A stretch of DNA of 64,000 nucleotides, taken from NCBI RefSeq assembly GCF_006334915.2, contig NZ_VDMA02000030.1, positions 36,422 through 100,421 of the forward strand, read 5' to 3'. Both the position numbers and the translations under genes were made by a program. Under the pieces are notes generated by a model. That model made no database searches. It saw only the letters and a program-made list of their open reading frames with translations, and had not been told where the DNA came from. Shown here in pieces: positions 52,469 to 61,464 of the stretch. Numbering within the stretch: the first letter of the stretch is position 1; every line of letters starts with the position of its first letter. The DNA comes from Microbispora catharanthi. Lineage in GTDB: Bacteria > Actinomycetota > Actinomycetes > Streptosporangiales > Streptosporangiaceae.

Positions 52469-53311
52469 ATGGCCCAGATTCTCGTCACGGGCGCGACCGG
52501 CAACGTCGGCCGGGAAGTCGCCGCTCAGCTCATGTCCGCCGGTGTCCCGGTGCGCGCGTTCGTCCGCGACGCCCGGACGACCCGCCTGCCGCAAGGCGTG
52601 GAGATCGCGACAGGAGACCTGTCCGAGCCCGAAACCCTGGAAAGGGCGCTGAGCGGGATCACGACGGTGTTCCTGGTATGGCCCTTCCTCACGTCCGAGG
52701 GCGCGCCGGCCGTCCTCGCCACGATCGCGGGCTCCGCCCGCCGCCTCGTCTACCTGTCGTCGTCAGGCGTGAACGAGGACGCCGGGCGGCAGACCGATCC
52801 GATCAACCAGCTCCACGCCGACATGGAGAGCCTCATCGAGGCATCGGGCCTGGAGTGGACCGTCCTGCGTGCCGACACGATCGCCTCCAACGCGCTGGGG
52901 TGGGCCGGGCAGATCCGGCAGGACGGTGTCGTACGCGGCCCCGACATCGCCCCCACGGCGGTGGTGCACCAGGCCGACGTCGCGGCCGTGGCGGCACGCG
53001 TGCTGACCGGCGACGGGCACGTGGGCGCCACGCACGTGCTGACCGGACCACAGGTGGTGAGCAGGGCCGACCAGGTCCGCTTGATCGGAGAGGCGATCGG
53101 CCGTCCGCTGCGCTTCGAGAAGGTCCCCGTGGAGATGGCTCGGGAGCGGATGCTCGCGGACGGAAGGCCGCCCGCCCTGGTCGAGGCACTGCTGGCGAGC
53201 ACGCGACGACCCCGCTCCGACCTGATCACCTCGACGGTGGAAGAGATCGTCGGAAGGCCCGCGCGAACATTCCGGGAATGGGCCGCCGACCACGCGGCCG
53301 ACTTCCGCTGA
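52469..53311 (+). CDS. NmrA/SDR-like NAD(P)-binding protein
   Basis: A 280-residue atypical short-chain-dehydrogenase-like protein of the NmrA/QorB group. The nucleotide-binding loop is GATGNVGREV at the N-terminus. There is no YxxxK catalytic pair in the usual spacing, so it may be a redox sensor or quinone-type oxidoreductase. It stands between rpmB and thiD, which are normally neighbours in actinobacteria, and its stop is 4 bp from the convergent thiD stop. The start is the ATG at 52469; a GTG at 52451 is possible. Confidence 0.84.
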   Translation: MAQILVTGATGNVGREVAAQLMSAGVPVRAFVRDARTTRLPQGVEIATGDLSEPETLERALSGITTVFLVWPFLTSEGAPAVLATIAGSARRLVYLSSSGVNEDAGRQTDPINQLHADMESLIEASGLEWTVLRADTIASNALGWAGQIRQDGVVRGPDIAPTAVVHQADVAAVAARVLTGDGHVGATHVLTGPQVVSRADQVRLIGEAIGRPLRFEKVPVEMARERMLADGRPPALVEALLASTRRPRSDLITSTVEEIVGRPARTFREWAADHAADFR

Positions 53312-53315
53312 CGAC

Positions 53316-54113
<798 letters not shown>

Positions 54114-54189
54114 GCGCCCATCCAACCAAAACGCCCGCCGCTCCCCCGAAAACGCCCCATCCCCATCCGGGCGGACCCGATGAGAGCGG

Positions 54190-55737
54190 TCAGTCGCCGC
54201 GCCGGGACGGGCCGGGGCCGGTCACCTCGCATCGCCCCTCGGAGAGCACGCAGTCGGCGGGTGCGGCCGACGCGCCGTCCGCGTGGACGGTCAGCGTCAG
54301 CGTGCCGCCCTCGTCCAGCGCGGCCTGCGAGCTCAGGGTCAGGGTGTCGCCCTGCTGCCGCCAGTCCGCCCCCTCGACCGCGGTCACCTGCCCGCCGACG
54401 GCCAGCCGGATGGTCCATGCGGGCAGGGCCGGTCCCTCGTTGCGTACGGCGATCCGGGCCGCGTATCCGCTCTCGTCACGGTCTGTCACCGTGAACCGCA
54501 CCCGCACCGCCGGACCGCCGCCGGCGAGAGCGGATCTCGTCCACGCCGTGTTCGTGCCGGTCGTGTGGTTGGGGCCGGTCGTGTGGTTGGGGCCGGTCGT
54601 GTGGTTGGGGCCGGCGCCGGCCCCGTCCGTGCCCGCGGTGTCCCCGGCGTCCCCGGTGTTGTCGGTGTCGTCCAGCGCGGTCTCACCGGGAGTCGCGCCG
54701 CCATCCGACGCGGTGTCCGTGTCGTCCGGGGCGGCCGTGACGGCGGCGGAAGCATCGCCCACCCGTGGAGACGGGTGGGCCGACGCGCGCGGGGCGGCGG
54801 TGGACGGGGTGCGCGTACGGGCGGACGCGTGGTCGCGATCCCGGCCCTTCGAGGCCGTCGTGGAAACCGGCGTGGCCTGAGGAGCCGCCGAGTTCTTCCC
54901 CGTGTCGTTCTGGCCTGTTCCACCCTGATCGACACCGGTCTTGCCGGAGTCCCCCTGGCCGTTCTGGGCCGGGTCGCCGGTCGGATCGCCCGGGGCGGGC
55001 GTCTCGCCGAGGGCCTGGCCGGAGCCGGACGTTCCGTACGGCCCGTCCGCGGCGGCGCAGTTCTCCGAGGTCGGACAGGCCGTCGTCGGCTGCTCCATGC
55101 TCAGGGAGGTCCGCCCGGCGATCAGCCGCGCGCCGCCGGCCGTGACGCCCACGGCCAGCAGCACCGACAGCCCCGACACGAGCGCCAGTCGCCGCATCCG
55201 TCTCGGCTGCTTCGCCCGGTCATCCCAGTCCCGGTCCTGCCCGGGAAGGCCGCCGTCCCCGGCGCCCGCGGACGTCACCAGACGCTCGGACGGTGCCCGC
55301 CGCTCCGGCGGCGCCGGCCTCCCGGACCCCAGGCTCCCAGAATTCAGGCTCCCGGAACTCGGGCTCCCGGAACTAAGGCTCTCGGACTCCAGCCTCTCGG
55401 GCGACAGGGCGGCGAACATCCGGGTCGTCGCCTCCGACGGCGGCACGGGCCACGGCACGGCTCCACCGGTCATCACAGGGCCACCGGTTGTCATGGGGCC
55501 ACCGGTTGTCACACCGCCAGCGGTCGTCTCCGAAGGCGGCGCCGGCCAGGGCGCGTCCCCGCCGCTCGGCCGCGGCCCGAAGCGACCGAGCCCGGGAGAG
55601 GTCTGCGGGGTGTCCTCCGGCGTCGCCGGCGGACGGAAGGCCAGGTGGTCCGGGCCGGCACCCCTCTCCGAAGGGTCGTCCTGAGCCGGGGAGGGCTGCC
55701 CCTCCCGTTCCCTGCGTCCTGCCGTGTGACGGCCCAT
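54190..55737 (-). CDS. Repeat-rich membrane protein with possible CBM2-like C-terminal domain
   Basis: A 515-residue protein. A long disordered, Pro/Gly/Ser-rich N-terminus (about 1-175) is followed by one membrane helix (about 182-203, LALVSGLSVLLAVGVTAG), a long Thr/Gly/Asp/Asn-rich stalk (about 205-400) and a C-terminal beta domain of about 100 residues. The beta domain has VRFTVTDRDESGYAARI and LPAWTIRLAVGGQVTAVEG and resembles CBM2-type cellulose-binding folds. Three tandem-repeat tracts lie in the stalk and N-terminus. Topology would put the beta domain outside. Function unknown; it interrupts the conserved thiD-thiL order. Confidence 0.75.
   Translation of the reverse strand: MGRHTAGRREREGQPSPAQDDPSERGAGPDHLAFRPPATPEDTPQTSPGLGRFGPRPSGGDAPWPAPPSETTAGGVTTGGPMTTGGPVMTGGAVPWPVPPSEATTRMFAALSPERLESESLSSGSPSSGSLNSGSLGSGRPAPPERRAPSERLVTSAGAGDGGLPGQDRDWDDRAKQPRRMRRLALVSGLSVLLAVGVTAGGARLIAGRTSLSMEQPTTACPTSENCAAADGPYGTSGSGQALGETPAPGDPTGDPAQNGQGDSGKTGVDQGGTGQNDTGKNSAAPQATPVSTTASKGRDRDHASARTRTPSTAAPRASAHPSPRVGDASAAVTAAPDDTDTASDGGATPGETALDDTDNTGDAGDTAGTDGAGAGPNHTTGPNHTTGPNHTTGTNTAWTRSALAGGGPAVRVRFTVTDRDESGYAARIAVRNEGPALPAWTIRLAVGGQVTAVEGADWRQQGDTLTLSSQAALDEGGTLTLTVHADGASAAPADCVLSEGRCEVTGPGPSRRGD
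54557..54610. repeat. 18-bp tandem repeat x3
   Basis: Three identical copies of CCGGTCGTGTGGTTGGGG encode GPNHTT three times in the outer stalk of the membrane protein. The unit is in frame. Two further tandem tracts lie in the same gene (near 55330-55384 and 55460-55520). Confidence 0.92.
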
Positions 55738-55807
55738 GACGGTCCTTCCTGTTGCCGACCGCCATACTTAATAACAGATCTAATACGCCTATGTCACAAA
55801 TTTCACA

Positions 55808-56758
55808 TCAAGCACGGAAGTGATCCCATCCCCCTTTGACCCAGGTCTGCCCGTCTACCCGCACTCCGCCACCCTCCGTGACCGCCCCTATACGCGTCCA
55901 CTCGGGCGGCAGCCGTACCTCCGGAGGGAACGTCGCGGCCAGGGCGTGGTCGTCACCGCCGGTCAGCACCCACTCCAGGGGGTCCGCGCCGAGTTCGCGC
56001 GCCGCCGCGGACAGCGCCTCCGGCACGGGCAGAGCGGCGGCGTCCAGTTCGACGGCCACGCCGCTCGCGTCGGCGACGTGACCGAGGTCCTGCAGCAGGC
56101 CGTCGCTGACGTCGAGCATCGCCGTCGCGCCGAGCAGTGCGGCCCGCGGACCGCAGGGGTACGGCGGCCGGGGACGGCGGTGCGCCTCCAGCAGGGTCAC
56201 CAGATCCGGGGAACCGCCGGTCACGCCCGCTCCGAGCAGGGCCAGGCCGGCCGCCGCGCAGCCGAGGCGGCCGGCCACCGCGACCACGTCGCCCGGACGC
56301 GCGCCCGACCGGGTCACCGGGGACCGGCCGCCGAGGTCGCCCAGCGCGGTCACGCCGAGGACGACGGTCTCCGAGCGGGCGATGTCGCCCCCCGCCACGG
56401 TCGCCCCCACCAGGTCGCACTCGTCACGGAAGCCGTCGGTCAGGGCGTCCAGCCAGTCGGCTCCGATGTCCGCGGGCAGCCCCAGGCCGACCACGAGGGC
56501 GGTGGGATCGGCCCCCATGGCAACGATGTCGGAAAGATTCTGCGCCGCCGCCTTACGGCCGATGTCGTAGCCACTCGACCAGTCGCGGCGGAAGTGCCTA
56601 CCCTCGATCAGCAGGTCCGTGCTCACGACAACCCGCCCGTCGGGAGCCTTCAGGATCGCGGCGTCGTCGCCGGGGCCCAGAAGTACGGCCGCGGTCCGCG
56701 GAAGGCGTCCCGATATCCGCTGAATTACTCCGAATTCGCCGAGATCTCCGACTGTGAT
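55808..56758 (-). CDS. thiL: Thiamine-monophosphate kinase, probable AUC start
   Basis: A 316-residue ATP-dependent kinase for the last step to thiamine diphosphate. With the AUC at 56758 the protein begins TVGDLGEFGVIQRI (the family N-terminus) and keeps the ATP/Mg motif GPGDDAAI at residues 28-35; STDLLIEGRHF, GGDIA and DVSDGL also fit. There is no in-frame ATG, GTG or TTG between the upstream stop at 56770-56768 and the GTG at 56626. That GTG would remove the DDAA motif. AGGGGTG stands 6 bases before the AUC. A rare AUC start, or an error in one base of the sequence, are the explanations; the conventional GTG start gives 272 residues. Confidence 0.88.
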   Translation of the reverse strand: MTVGDLGEFGVIQRISGRLPRTAAVLLGPGDDAAILKAPDGRVVVSTDLLIEGRHFRRDWSSGYDIGRKAAAQNLSDIVAMGADPTALVVGLGLPADIGADWLDALTDGFRDECDLVGATVAGGDIARSETVVLGVTALGDLGGRSPVTRSGARPGDVVAVAGRLGCAAAGLALLGAGVTGGSPDLVTLLEAHRRPRPPYPCGPRAALLGATAMLDVSDGLLQDLGHVADASGVAVELDAAALPVPEALSAAARELGADPLEWVLTGGDDHALAATFPPEVRLPPEWTRIGAVTEGGGVRVDGQTWVKGGWDHFRA

Positions 56759-56823
56759 AGCACACCCCTAGTGCATTCGAGGTACGGTTACGCTCCGGCA
56801 CTGATCTCTACCCGGAGGACGTC

Positions 56824-57057
56824 ATGGTGCAGGCCTACATCCTTATCCAGACCGAGGTCGGCAGGGCCGCCAACGTGGCCGAGGAGATCTCCTCCATCCC
56901 CGGGGTGACACAGGCCGAGGATGTCACCGGCCCCTACGACGTGATCGTCCGCGCCCAGGCCAACAACGTGGACGAGCTCGGCAAGCTCGTGGTGGCCCAG
57001 ATCCAGGCAGTGCACGGCATCACCCGTACTCTGACGTGTCCGATCGTCCACATCTGA
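56824..57057 (+). CDS. Stand-alone Lrp/AsnC ligand-binding domain protein
   Basis: A 77-residue protein consisting only of the RAM domain of Lrp/AsnC regulators (VQAYILIQTEVGRAANV, AEDVTGPYDVIVRAQA). It has no DNA-binding part, so it probably binds an amino acid or modulates another Lrp protein. GGAGGAC lies before the ATG. It is divergent from thiL, a position conserved in actinobacteria. Confidence 0.92.
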   Translation: MVQAYILIQTEVGRAANVAEEISSIPGVTQAEDVTGPYDVIVRAQANNVDELGKLVVAQIQAVHGITRTLTCPIVHI

Positions 57058-57080
57058 GCGGAACACGAGCCGGGGAGACG

Positions 57081-57536
57081 ATGCGAGAGGCGAAGGGGCC
57101 CGTACGCGCCGCGCTGGCAGGCACGGCCCTGGCGGCGCTCGCCCTGCTCACCGGCTGCTCGTCCACCGTCCATGTGGAGCCGCCCACGCCCACCGGCGAG
57201 GCGGCGGCGGCCTGTCGCAAGCTCGACGCGGCGCTGCCGAAGACGCTCGACGGGCTCGACCGGGCCGACTCCGAGCCTCCCTCGCCGTACGTCGCCGTCT
57301 GGGGTGACGGCCAGATCGCCCTGCGCTGCGGCGTGCCCCGGCCGGCCGCGATGGAGCCGACGGCGGAGGTCGCCGACATCAACGGCGTCGGCTGGTTCCA
57401 GGACCCGCGCCGGCCGACGCTGTTCACGTCCACCAACCGGGTCGCGTACGTCGAGGTGACGATCGGGCAGGAGCACCAGGCCGGGGCCGTGCTGGTCGAC
57501 CTGGCCGAGCCGATCAAGTCGAGCGTCCCGGAGTAG
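57081..57536 (+). CDS. DUF3515 lipoprotein
   Basis: A 151-residue DUF3515 protein. The signal sequence ends in lipobox LLTGC, so it is an outer-face lipoprotein. ADSEPPSPYVAVWGDGQIALRCGVPRP and WFQDPRRPTLFTSTNR belong to this actinobacterial family, which is of unknown function and usually sits by thiL and ddl. GGGGAG precedes the ATG. Its stop and the convergent ddl stop touch with no gap. Confidence 0.9.
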   Translation: MREAKGPVRAALAGTALAALALLTGCSSTVHVEPPTPTGEAAAACRKLDAALPKTLDGLDRADSEPPSPYVAVWGDGQIALRCGVPRPAAMEPTAEVADINGVGWFQDPRRPTLFTSTNRVAYVEVTIGQEHQAGAVLVDLAEPIKSSVPE

Positions 57537-58652
57537 CTACCGCAGACCCGCGCGCCGGCGCAGCGCGAGCTGGATCAGCCGCTCGACCAGGCCGGCGTAC
57601 GGCAGGCCGGTGGCGGCCCACAGCTGCGGCGCGACCGACAGCGACGTGAAGCCCGGCATGGTGTTGATCTCGTTGACGATCAGCTCGCCTGACGGCGTGT
57701 AGAAGAAGTCGACCCGCGACAGGCCCTCGCAGCCGAGCGCCTCGAACGCGCGCACGGCCATGGCCCGCAGCGTCTCCGCCACCTCGGCCGGAATGTCGGC
57801 CGGCGCCTGGAGCGCCATCTGGTCGGGGTAGTACTTGGCCTCGAAGTCGAAGAACTCGCGGTCGCCACGGACGAGCACCTCGCCGGGGACGCTCGCCTCG
57901 GGAGCGGCGTCGCCGAGCGACTCCAGCACCGCGCACTCGATCTCCCGGCCGACGATGGCGGCCTCGACCAGCACCTTCGGGTCGTGCTCGCGGGCGACCT
58001 CGATCGCCGCCTCCAGCGACTCGGGGTCGTGCGCCTTGGAGATGCCCTGCGACGACCCGGCCCTGGACGGCTTGACGAACACCGGCCAGCCCAGTTCCTC
58101 GATCTCCTTGAGCACCCGGCCGCGGTCGAGCCGCCAGTCGCGGTCGCGTACGACCACGAACGGGCCGACCGGCAGCCCGGCGGCGCGCAGCACGAGCTTC
58201 ATGTACGCCTTGTCCATGCCGACCGCGCTGGCCAGCACACCGGAGCCCACGTAGCGGACACCGGCCATCTCCAGCAGGCCCTGGATCGTCCCGTCCTCGC
58301 CGAACGGCCCGTGCAGCATGGGGAACACGACGTCCACCCGGCCGAGCGCGCGCGGGATCTCACCGGATTCGAGGGCCACGAGGGCGCCGGAGTCTCCCGG
58401 GAGCGCGAGCGCCGTGCCGGAGTCGTCCACGACGGGCAGGCGGCCGGACTCGATCGCGTAGGACTGGTTGCCCGACGCCAGCACCCAGCGCCCGTCCTGG
58501 GCGATGCCGATGGGGATGACCTCGTACTTCGACCGGTCGATGGCCTCCAGCACACTGCCTGCGCCCATCAGGGAGACGGCGTGCTCGGAGTTGCGGCCGC
58601 CGAAGACGACTGCCACGCGCACGCGTGACGGGGACTCGCGATCCTCATTCAT
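57537..58652 (-). CDS. ddl: D-alanine--D-alanine ligase
   Basis: A 371-residue ATP-grasp ligase making the D-Ala-D-Ala end of the peptidoglycan stem. The N-terminal VVFGGRNSEHAVSL, the ATP-binding FVKPSRAGSSQG, and MNEINTMPGFTSLS with the Mg ligands are present. The omega-loop reads EAKYYPDQ, the Lys-Tyr type of D-Ala-specific enzymes, so it is not a VanA-type D-lactate ligase. The start ATG at 58652 is clear. It is followed by no co-directional gene. Confidence 0.95.
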   Translation of the reverse strand: MNEDRESPSRVRVAVVFGGRNSEHAVSLMGAGSVLEAIDRSKYEVIPIGIAQDGRWVLASGNQSYAIESGRLPVVDDSGTALALPGDSGALVALESGEIPRALGRVDVVFPMLHGPFGEDGTIQGLLEMAGVRYVGSGVLASAVGMDKAYMKLVLRAAGLPVGPFVVVRDRDWRLDRGRVLKEIEELGWPVFVKPSRAGSSQGISKAHDPESLEAAIEVAREHDPKVLVEAAIVGREIECAVLESLGDAAPEASVPGEVLVRGDREFFDFEAKYYPDQMALQAPADIPAEVAETLRAMAVRAFEALGCEGLSRVDFFYTPSGELIVNEINTMPGFTSLSVAPQLWAATGLPYAGLVERLIQLALRRRAGLR

Positions 58653-58739
58653 GATGCCCGAATCTACCGTGTTCGAGACGCAAAACGGCTTGTCAGCCGC
58701 GCGCGTCGCGGAGGTCCGTTATCCCCGATCAGACCCTGG

Positions 58740-59759
58740 TCAGACGCCGTAGCGCTCCGGCTTGGGAGTACGCGACATCAGCAGCACGGCGGCCTCACCG
58801 GGGGTCATGCCGTCGTGGACGACGCCGACGACCACCTCGGTGATGGGCATCTCCACGTCGTGCTTCCTGGCCAGTTCGAGCACCGACTCGCACGACTTCA
58901 CCCCCTCGGCCGTCTGCTTCGTGGCGGCGACGACCTCGGCCATCGTCATGCCGCGGCCCAGGTTCTCGCCGAAGGTGCGGTTGCGCGACAGCGGCGAGGT
59001 GCAGGTGGCCACGAGGTCGCCCATCCCGGCGAGGCCGGCGAAGGTGTGCTGGTCCGCGCCGAGCACCGCGCCCAGCCGGGCGATCTCGGCCAGCCCCCGC
59101 GTCATGAGCGTCGCCCGCACGTTGTCGCCCAGGCCCATGCCGACGGCGACTCCGACGGCCAGCGCGATGACGTTCTTGACCGCGCCGCCGAGTTCGACGC
59201 CCACCACGTCCGGATTCGTGTAGGTCCGGAACCACGGCAGATGGCACGCCTCCTGGAGCCGGGCGGCCACCTCCTCGTCGGAGCAGGCGACGACGGCCGC
59301 GGCGGGCTGGCGCTGGGCCAGTTCTGGGACCAGGTTGGGCCCGGAGACCACGGCCACCCGGCGCTCCGGCACCTCGGCCACCTCGCAGATGACCTCGCTC
59401 ATCCGCTTGCAGGTGCCGAGCTCGACGCCCTTCATCAGGCTGACCAGCACGGCCCCCGGCGGGATGTGGGGCTTCCATACCTGGAGGTTGGCGCGCAGCG
59501 TCTGGGACGGCACCGCGAGGACCACGAAGTCCGCGCCGTCCATGGCCTCGGCGGGGTCCGTCGTGGCGCGGATGGTGTCGGGCAGCCGCGTCCCCGGCAG
59601 ATACTCGGGGTTCTCCCGGGTCTCGTTGATCGCGTCGACGATCTCCGCCCGCCTGCCCCACAGGGTCGTGGAGGTGCCGGCCTCGGCGAGGATCATCGCG
59701 AACGTGGTGCCCCACGAGCCCGTTCCGAAAACAGCCGCCCTGCTCACTGGCCGCACCAC
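58740..59759 (-). CDS. gpsA: Glycerol-3-phosphate dehydrogenase (NAD(P)+)
   Basis: A 339-residue enzyme reducing dihydroxyacetone phosphate to sn-glycerol-3-phosphate for phospholipids. The nucleotide loop is VFGTGSWGTTFA near the N-terminus and the catalytic Lys is in GGAVKNVIALA. The C-terminal helical domain is complete (EGVKSCESVLELARKH). It lies 87 bp upstream of ddl and 41 bp downstream of plsC, the conserved order. Confidence 0.96.
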   Translation of the reverse strand: MVRPVSRAAVFGTGSWGTTFAMILAEAGTSTTLWGRRAEIVDAINETRENPEYLPGTRLPDTIRATTDPAEAMDGADFVVLAVPSQTLRANLQVWKPHIPPGAVLVSLMKGVELGTCKRMSEVICEVAEVPERRVAVVSGPNLVPELAQRQPAAAVVACSDEEVAARLQEACHLPWFRTYTNPDVVGVELGGAVKNVIALAVGVAVGMGLGDNVRATLMTRGLAEIARLGAVLGADQHTFAGLAGMGDLVATCTSPLSRNRTFGENLGRGMTMAEVVAATKQTAEGVKSCESVLELARKHDVEMPITEVVVGVVHDGMTPGEAAVLLMSRTPKPERYGV

Positions 59760-59800
59760 TCCTCTTGCTCCGCGCGCTCCTCCCTTACCGTACGCTCCGC

Positions 59801-60610
59801 TCAGCCGCCGGCCGCGTTCTTGGGGTCATAAGGGACCTCCGGCGCCTTCTCGTCCCGAATCTCGGCGAGCAGCTCGGTGACGGCGGCCGTGATGTCCGCG
59901 GTCGCGTCGCGCAGGACCGAGCCGCGCATGGGCTGCCCGGCGTACTTGGACAGGTCGACCGGCGGCCCGGCCAGCACGTGGAAGGTCTTGCGGGGCAGCA
60001 GCCTGGGCTTCTTCTCCCCGTACGGCAGCAGCTCCTGAGCGCCCCAGTGAGCGATCGGGATGACCGGCACGCCGGTCGCGAGGGCCAGCCGGGCGACGCC
60101 GGTCTTGCCGACCATCGGCCACAGCTCGGGATCGCGGGTGATCGTGCCCTCGGGATAGAACAGGATGCAGGCGCCCTTCCGCAGCCGTTCCTCCGCGGTC
60201 TTGAGCGACTTGGTGGCCTCGGTGCTGTTCCGCTCGACGGGAATGGCCTGGAGCTGGGCGACGGCGTGACCCAGCACGGGGATCCGGAAGATCCCCGCCT
60301 TGGCCAGGATCGTCGGCCACCGCCCGTTGTTGTACAGGTAGTGCGCGAGCAGCACGGGGTCGGACCACGACAGATGGTTGGCCGCGATGATCAGCCCGCC
60401 GCTGCGGGGGATGTGCTCCCCGCCGCGCCACCTCCGCTTCACGAACAGCCGGGAGAGCGGCTTGACGACGACGACCGCGAGCGTCTCCCAGAAGCGCGGC
60501 GGCCGGCCGACACGCCGGCTCACCGTGGCGGGGGCGGGCGCCGCAGGTGTGGCCGGGGGTGTGGCCGCAGGTGTGGTCGGGTCGGACGAGGGCTCGCTGG
60601 GGTGGCTCAC
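59801..60610 (-). CDS. plsC: 1-acyl-sn-glycerol-3-phosphate acyltransferase
   Basis: A 269-residue membrane-associated acyltransferase for phosphatidic acid. The catalytic HX4D motif is NHLSWSD, and the glycerol-phosphate motif is FYPEGTIT; both are intact. The first 30 residues are Pro/Ala/Thr-rich. It is divergent from cofC, and with gpsA next to it supplies the phospholipid start. Confidence 0.92.
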   Translation of the reverse strand: MSHPSEPSSDPTTPAATPPATPAAPAPATVSRRVGRPPRFWETLAVVVVKPLSRLFVKRRWRGGEHIPRSGGLIIAANHLSWSDPVLLAHYLYNNGRWPTILAKAGIFRIPVLGHAVAQLQAIPVERNSTEATKSLKTAEERLRKGACILFYPEGTITRDPELWPMVGKTGVARLALATGVPVIPIAHWGAQELLPYGEKKPRLLPRKTFHVLAGPPVDLSKYAGQPMRGSVLRDATADITAAVTELLAEIRDEKAPEVPYDPKNAAGG

Positions 60611-60687
60611 AGGGTCTCCAAATCACCGGGATCCAGCACAAGTCTCCCGGTTGGCCAAGGGCGATGTCGAGGCGGGATGCTACAGGC

Positions 60688-61338
60688 ATGCACCTCGCGC
60701 GATGGTCAATAGTGGTCCCGGTGAAGACCCTGATCCGGGCCAAGACGCGGCTCGCGGCGGCGGCCGGGCCGCACCGGGCCGACCTGGCGGTCGCGGTGGC
60801 CTCCGACACCGTGGCGGCGGCGCTGCGGTGCCCGCTGGTGGCCCGCGTGGTGGTCGTGACGGCCGACCCGCTGCCCGCGCGGCGGCTGGCCGCGCTCGGG
60901 GCCCACGTGGTGGCCGATCCCGACCGGGGGCTGAACACCGCCCTGCGGACCGGGGCGGAGGAGGCCGTACGGCTCGCGCCCGACGACGCCGTCGGCGCCC
61001 TGCAGGCCGACCTGCCCGCCCTGCGGCCGGCGGAGCTGGAGACGGTGCTCGCGGCGGCGCCGGAGTTCGACCAGGCGTTCGTCCCCGACGCCGCCGAGGT
61101 GGGGACGACCTTCTACGGTGTGCGGCCTGGCGTGTCCTTCCGGCCGGGGTTCGGCGGCGAGTCGCGGGTCAGGCACCTGTCCCGGGGGGCCAAGGAACTG
61201 ACCCCGCCGGGGATCGCGTCCGTACGCAGGGACGTGGACACCGTGGAGGACCTGCGCGACGCCCTGGTCCTGGGGGTCGGCCCCGCGACCGCCGAGGTCG
61301 CGGCCCTGATCCTCGGCGGCACGGCACCCCGGCCGTAG
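60688..61338 (+). CDS. cofC: 2-phospho-L-lactate/phosphoenolpyruvate guanylyltransferase
   Basis: A 216-residue nucleotidyltransferase of coenzyme F420 synthesis that activates a phospho-acid with GTP. The signature VVPVKTLIRAKTRLA begins the nucleotide fold and LQADLPALRPAEL holds metal-binding Asp. F420 is used by many actinomycetes. The ATG at 60688 gives the usual N-terminus; longer in-frame starts add unrelated residues. Confidence 0.92.
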   Translation: MHLARWSIVVPVKTLIRAKTRLAAAAGPHRADLAVAVASDTVAAALRCPLVARVVVVTADPLPARRLAALGAHVVADPDRGLNTALRTGAEEAVRLAPDDAVGALQADLPALRPAELETVLAAAPEFDQAFVPDAAEVGTTFYGVRPGVSFRPGFGGESRVRHLSRGAKELTPPGIASVRRDVDTVEDLRDALVLGVGPATAEVAALILGGTAPRP

Positions 61339-61415
61339 CGGACGGCTGCCGACCGTCCCGCCGGTCGCGGCGGGCGGACGTGAGCGGCGGAGGCGGCGCC
61401 GCCGGACACGCGAAA

Positions 61416-61452
61416 GGCGACCACGCCGAGCCCCCGCTCCGGCGTGGTCGCC
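61416..61452. terminator. Bidirectional terminator hairpin
   Basis: GGCGACCACGCCG and CGGCGTGGTCGCC form a perfect 13-bp stem with an 11-base loop, between the convergent cofC and DHA2 exporter genes. Confidence 0.85.
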
Positions 61453-61464
61453 CGTGACGTCGCG

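Noticed and set aside
54114..54189. Thiamine riboswitch before thiD
   Set aside because: The conserved CTGAGA and ACC/CTGA core words of the THI element are absent; the gap is only 76 bp and GC-rich.
57537..58652. Vancomycin-resistance type D-Ala-D-Lac ligase
   Set aside because: The omega loop has the Lys-Tyr of D-Ala-D-Ala enzymes and no vanHX-like neighbours exist.
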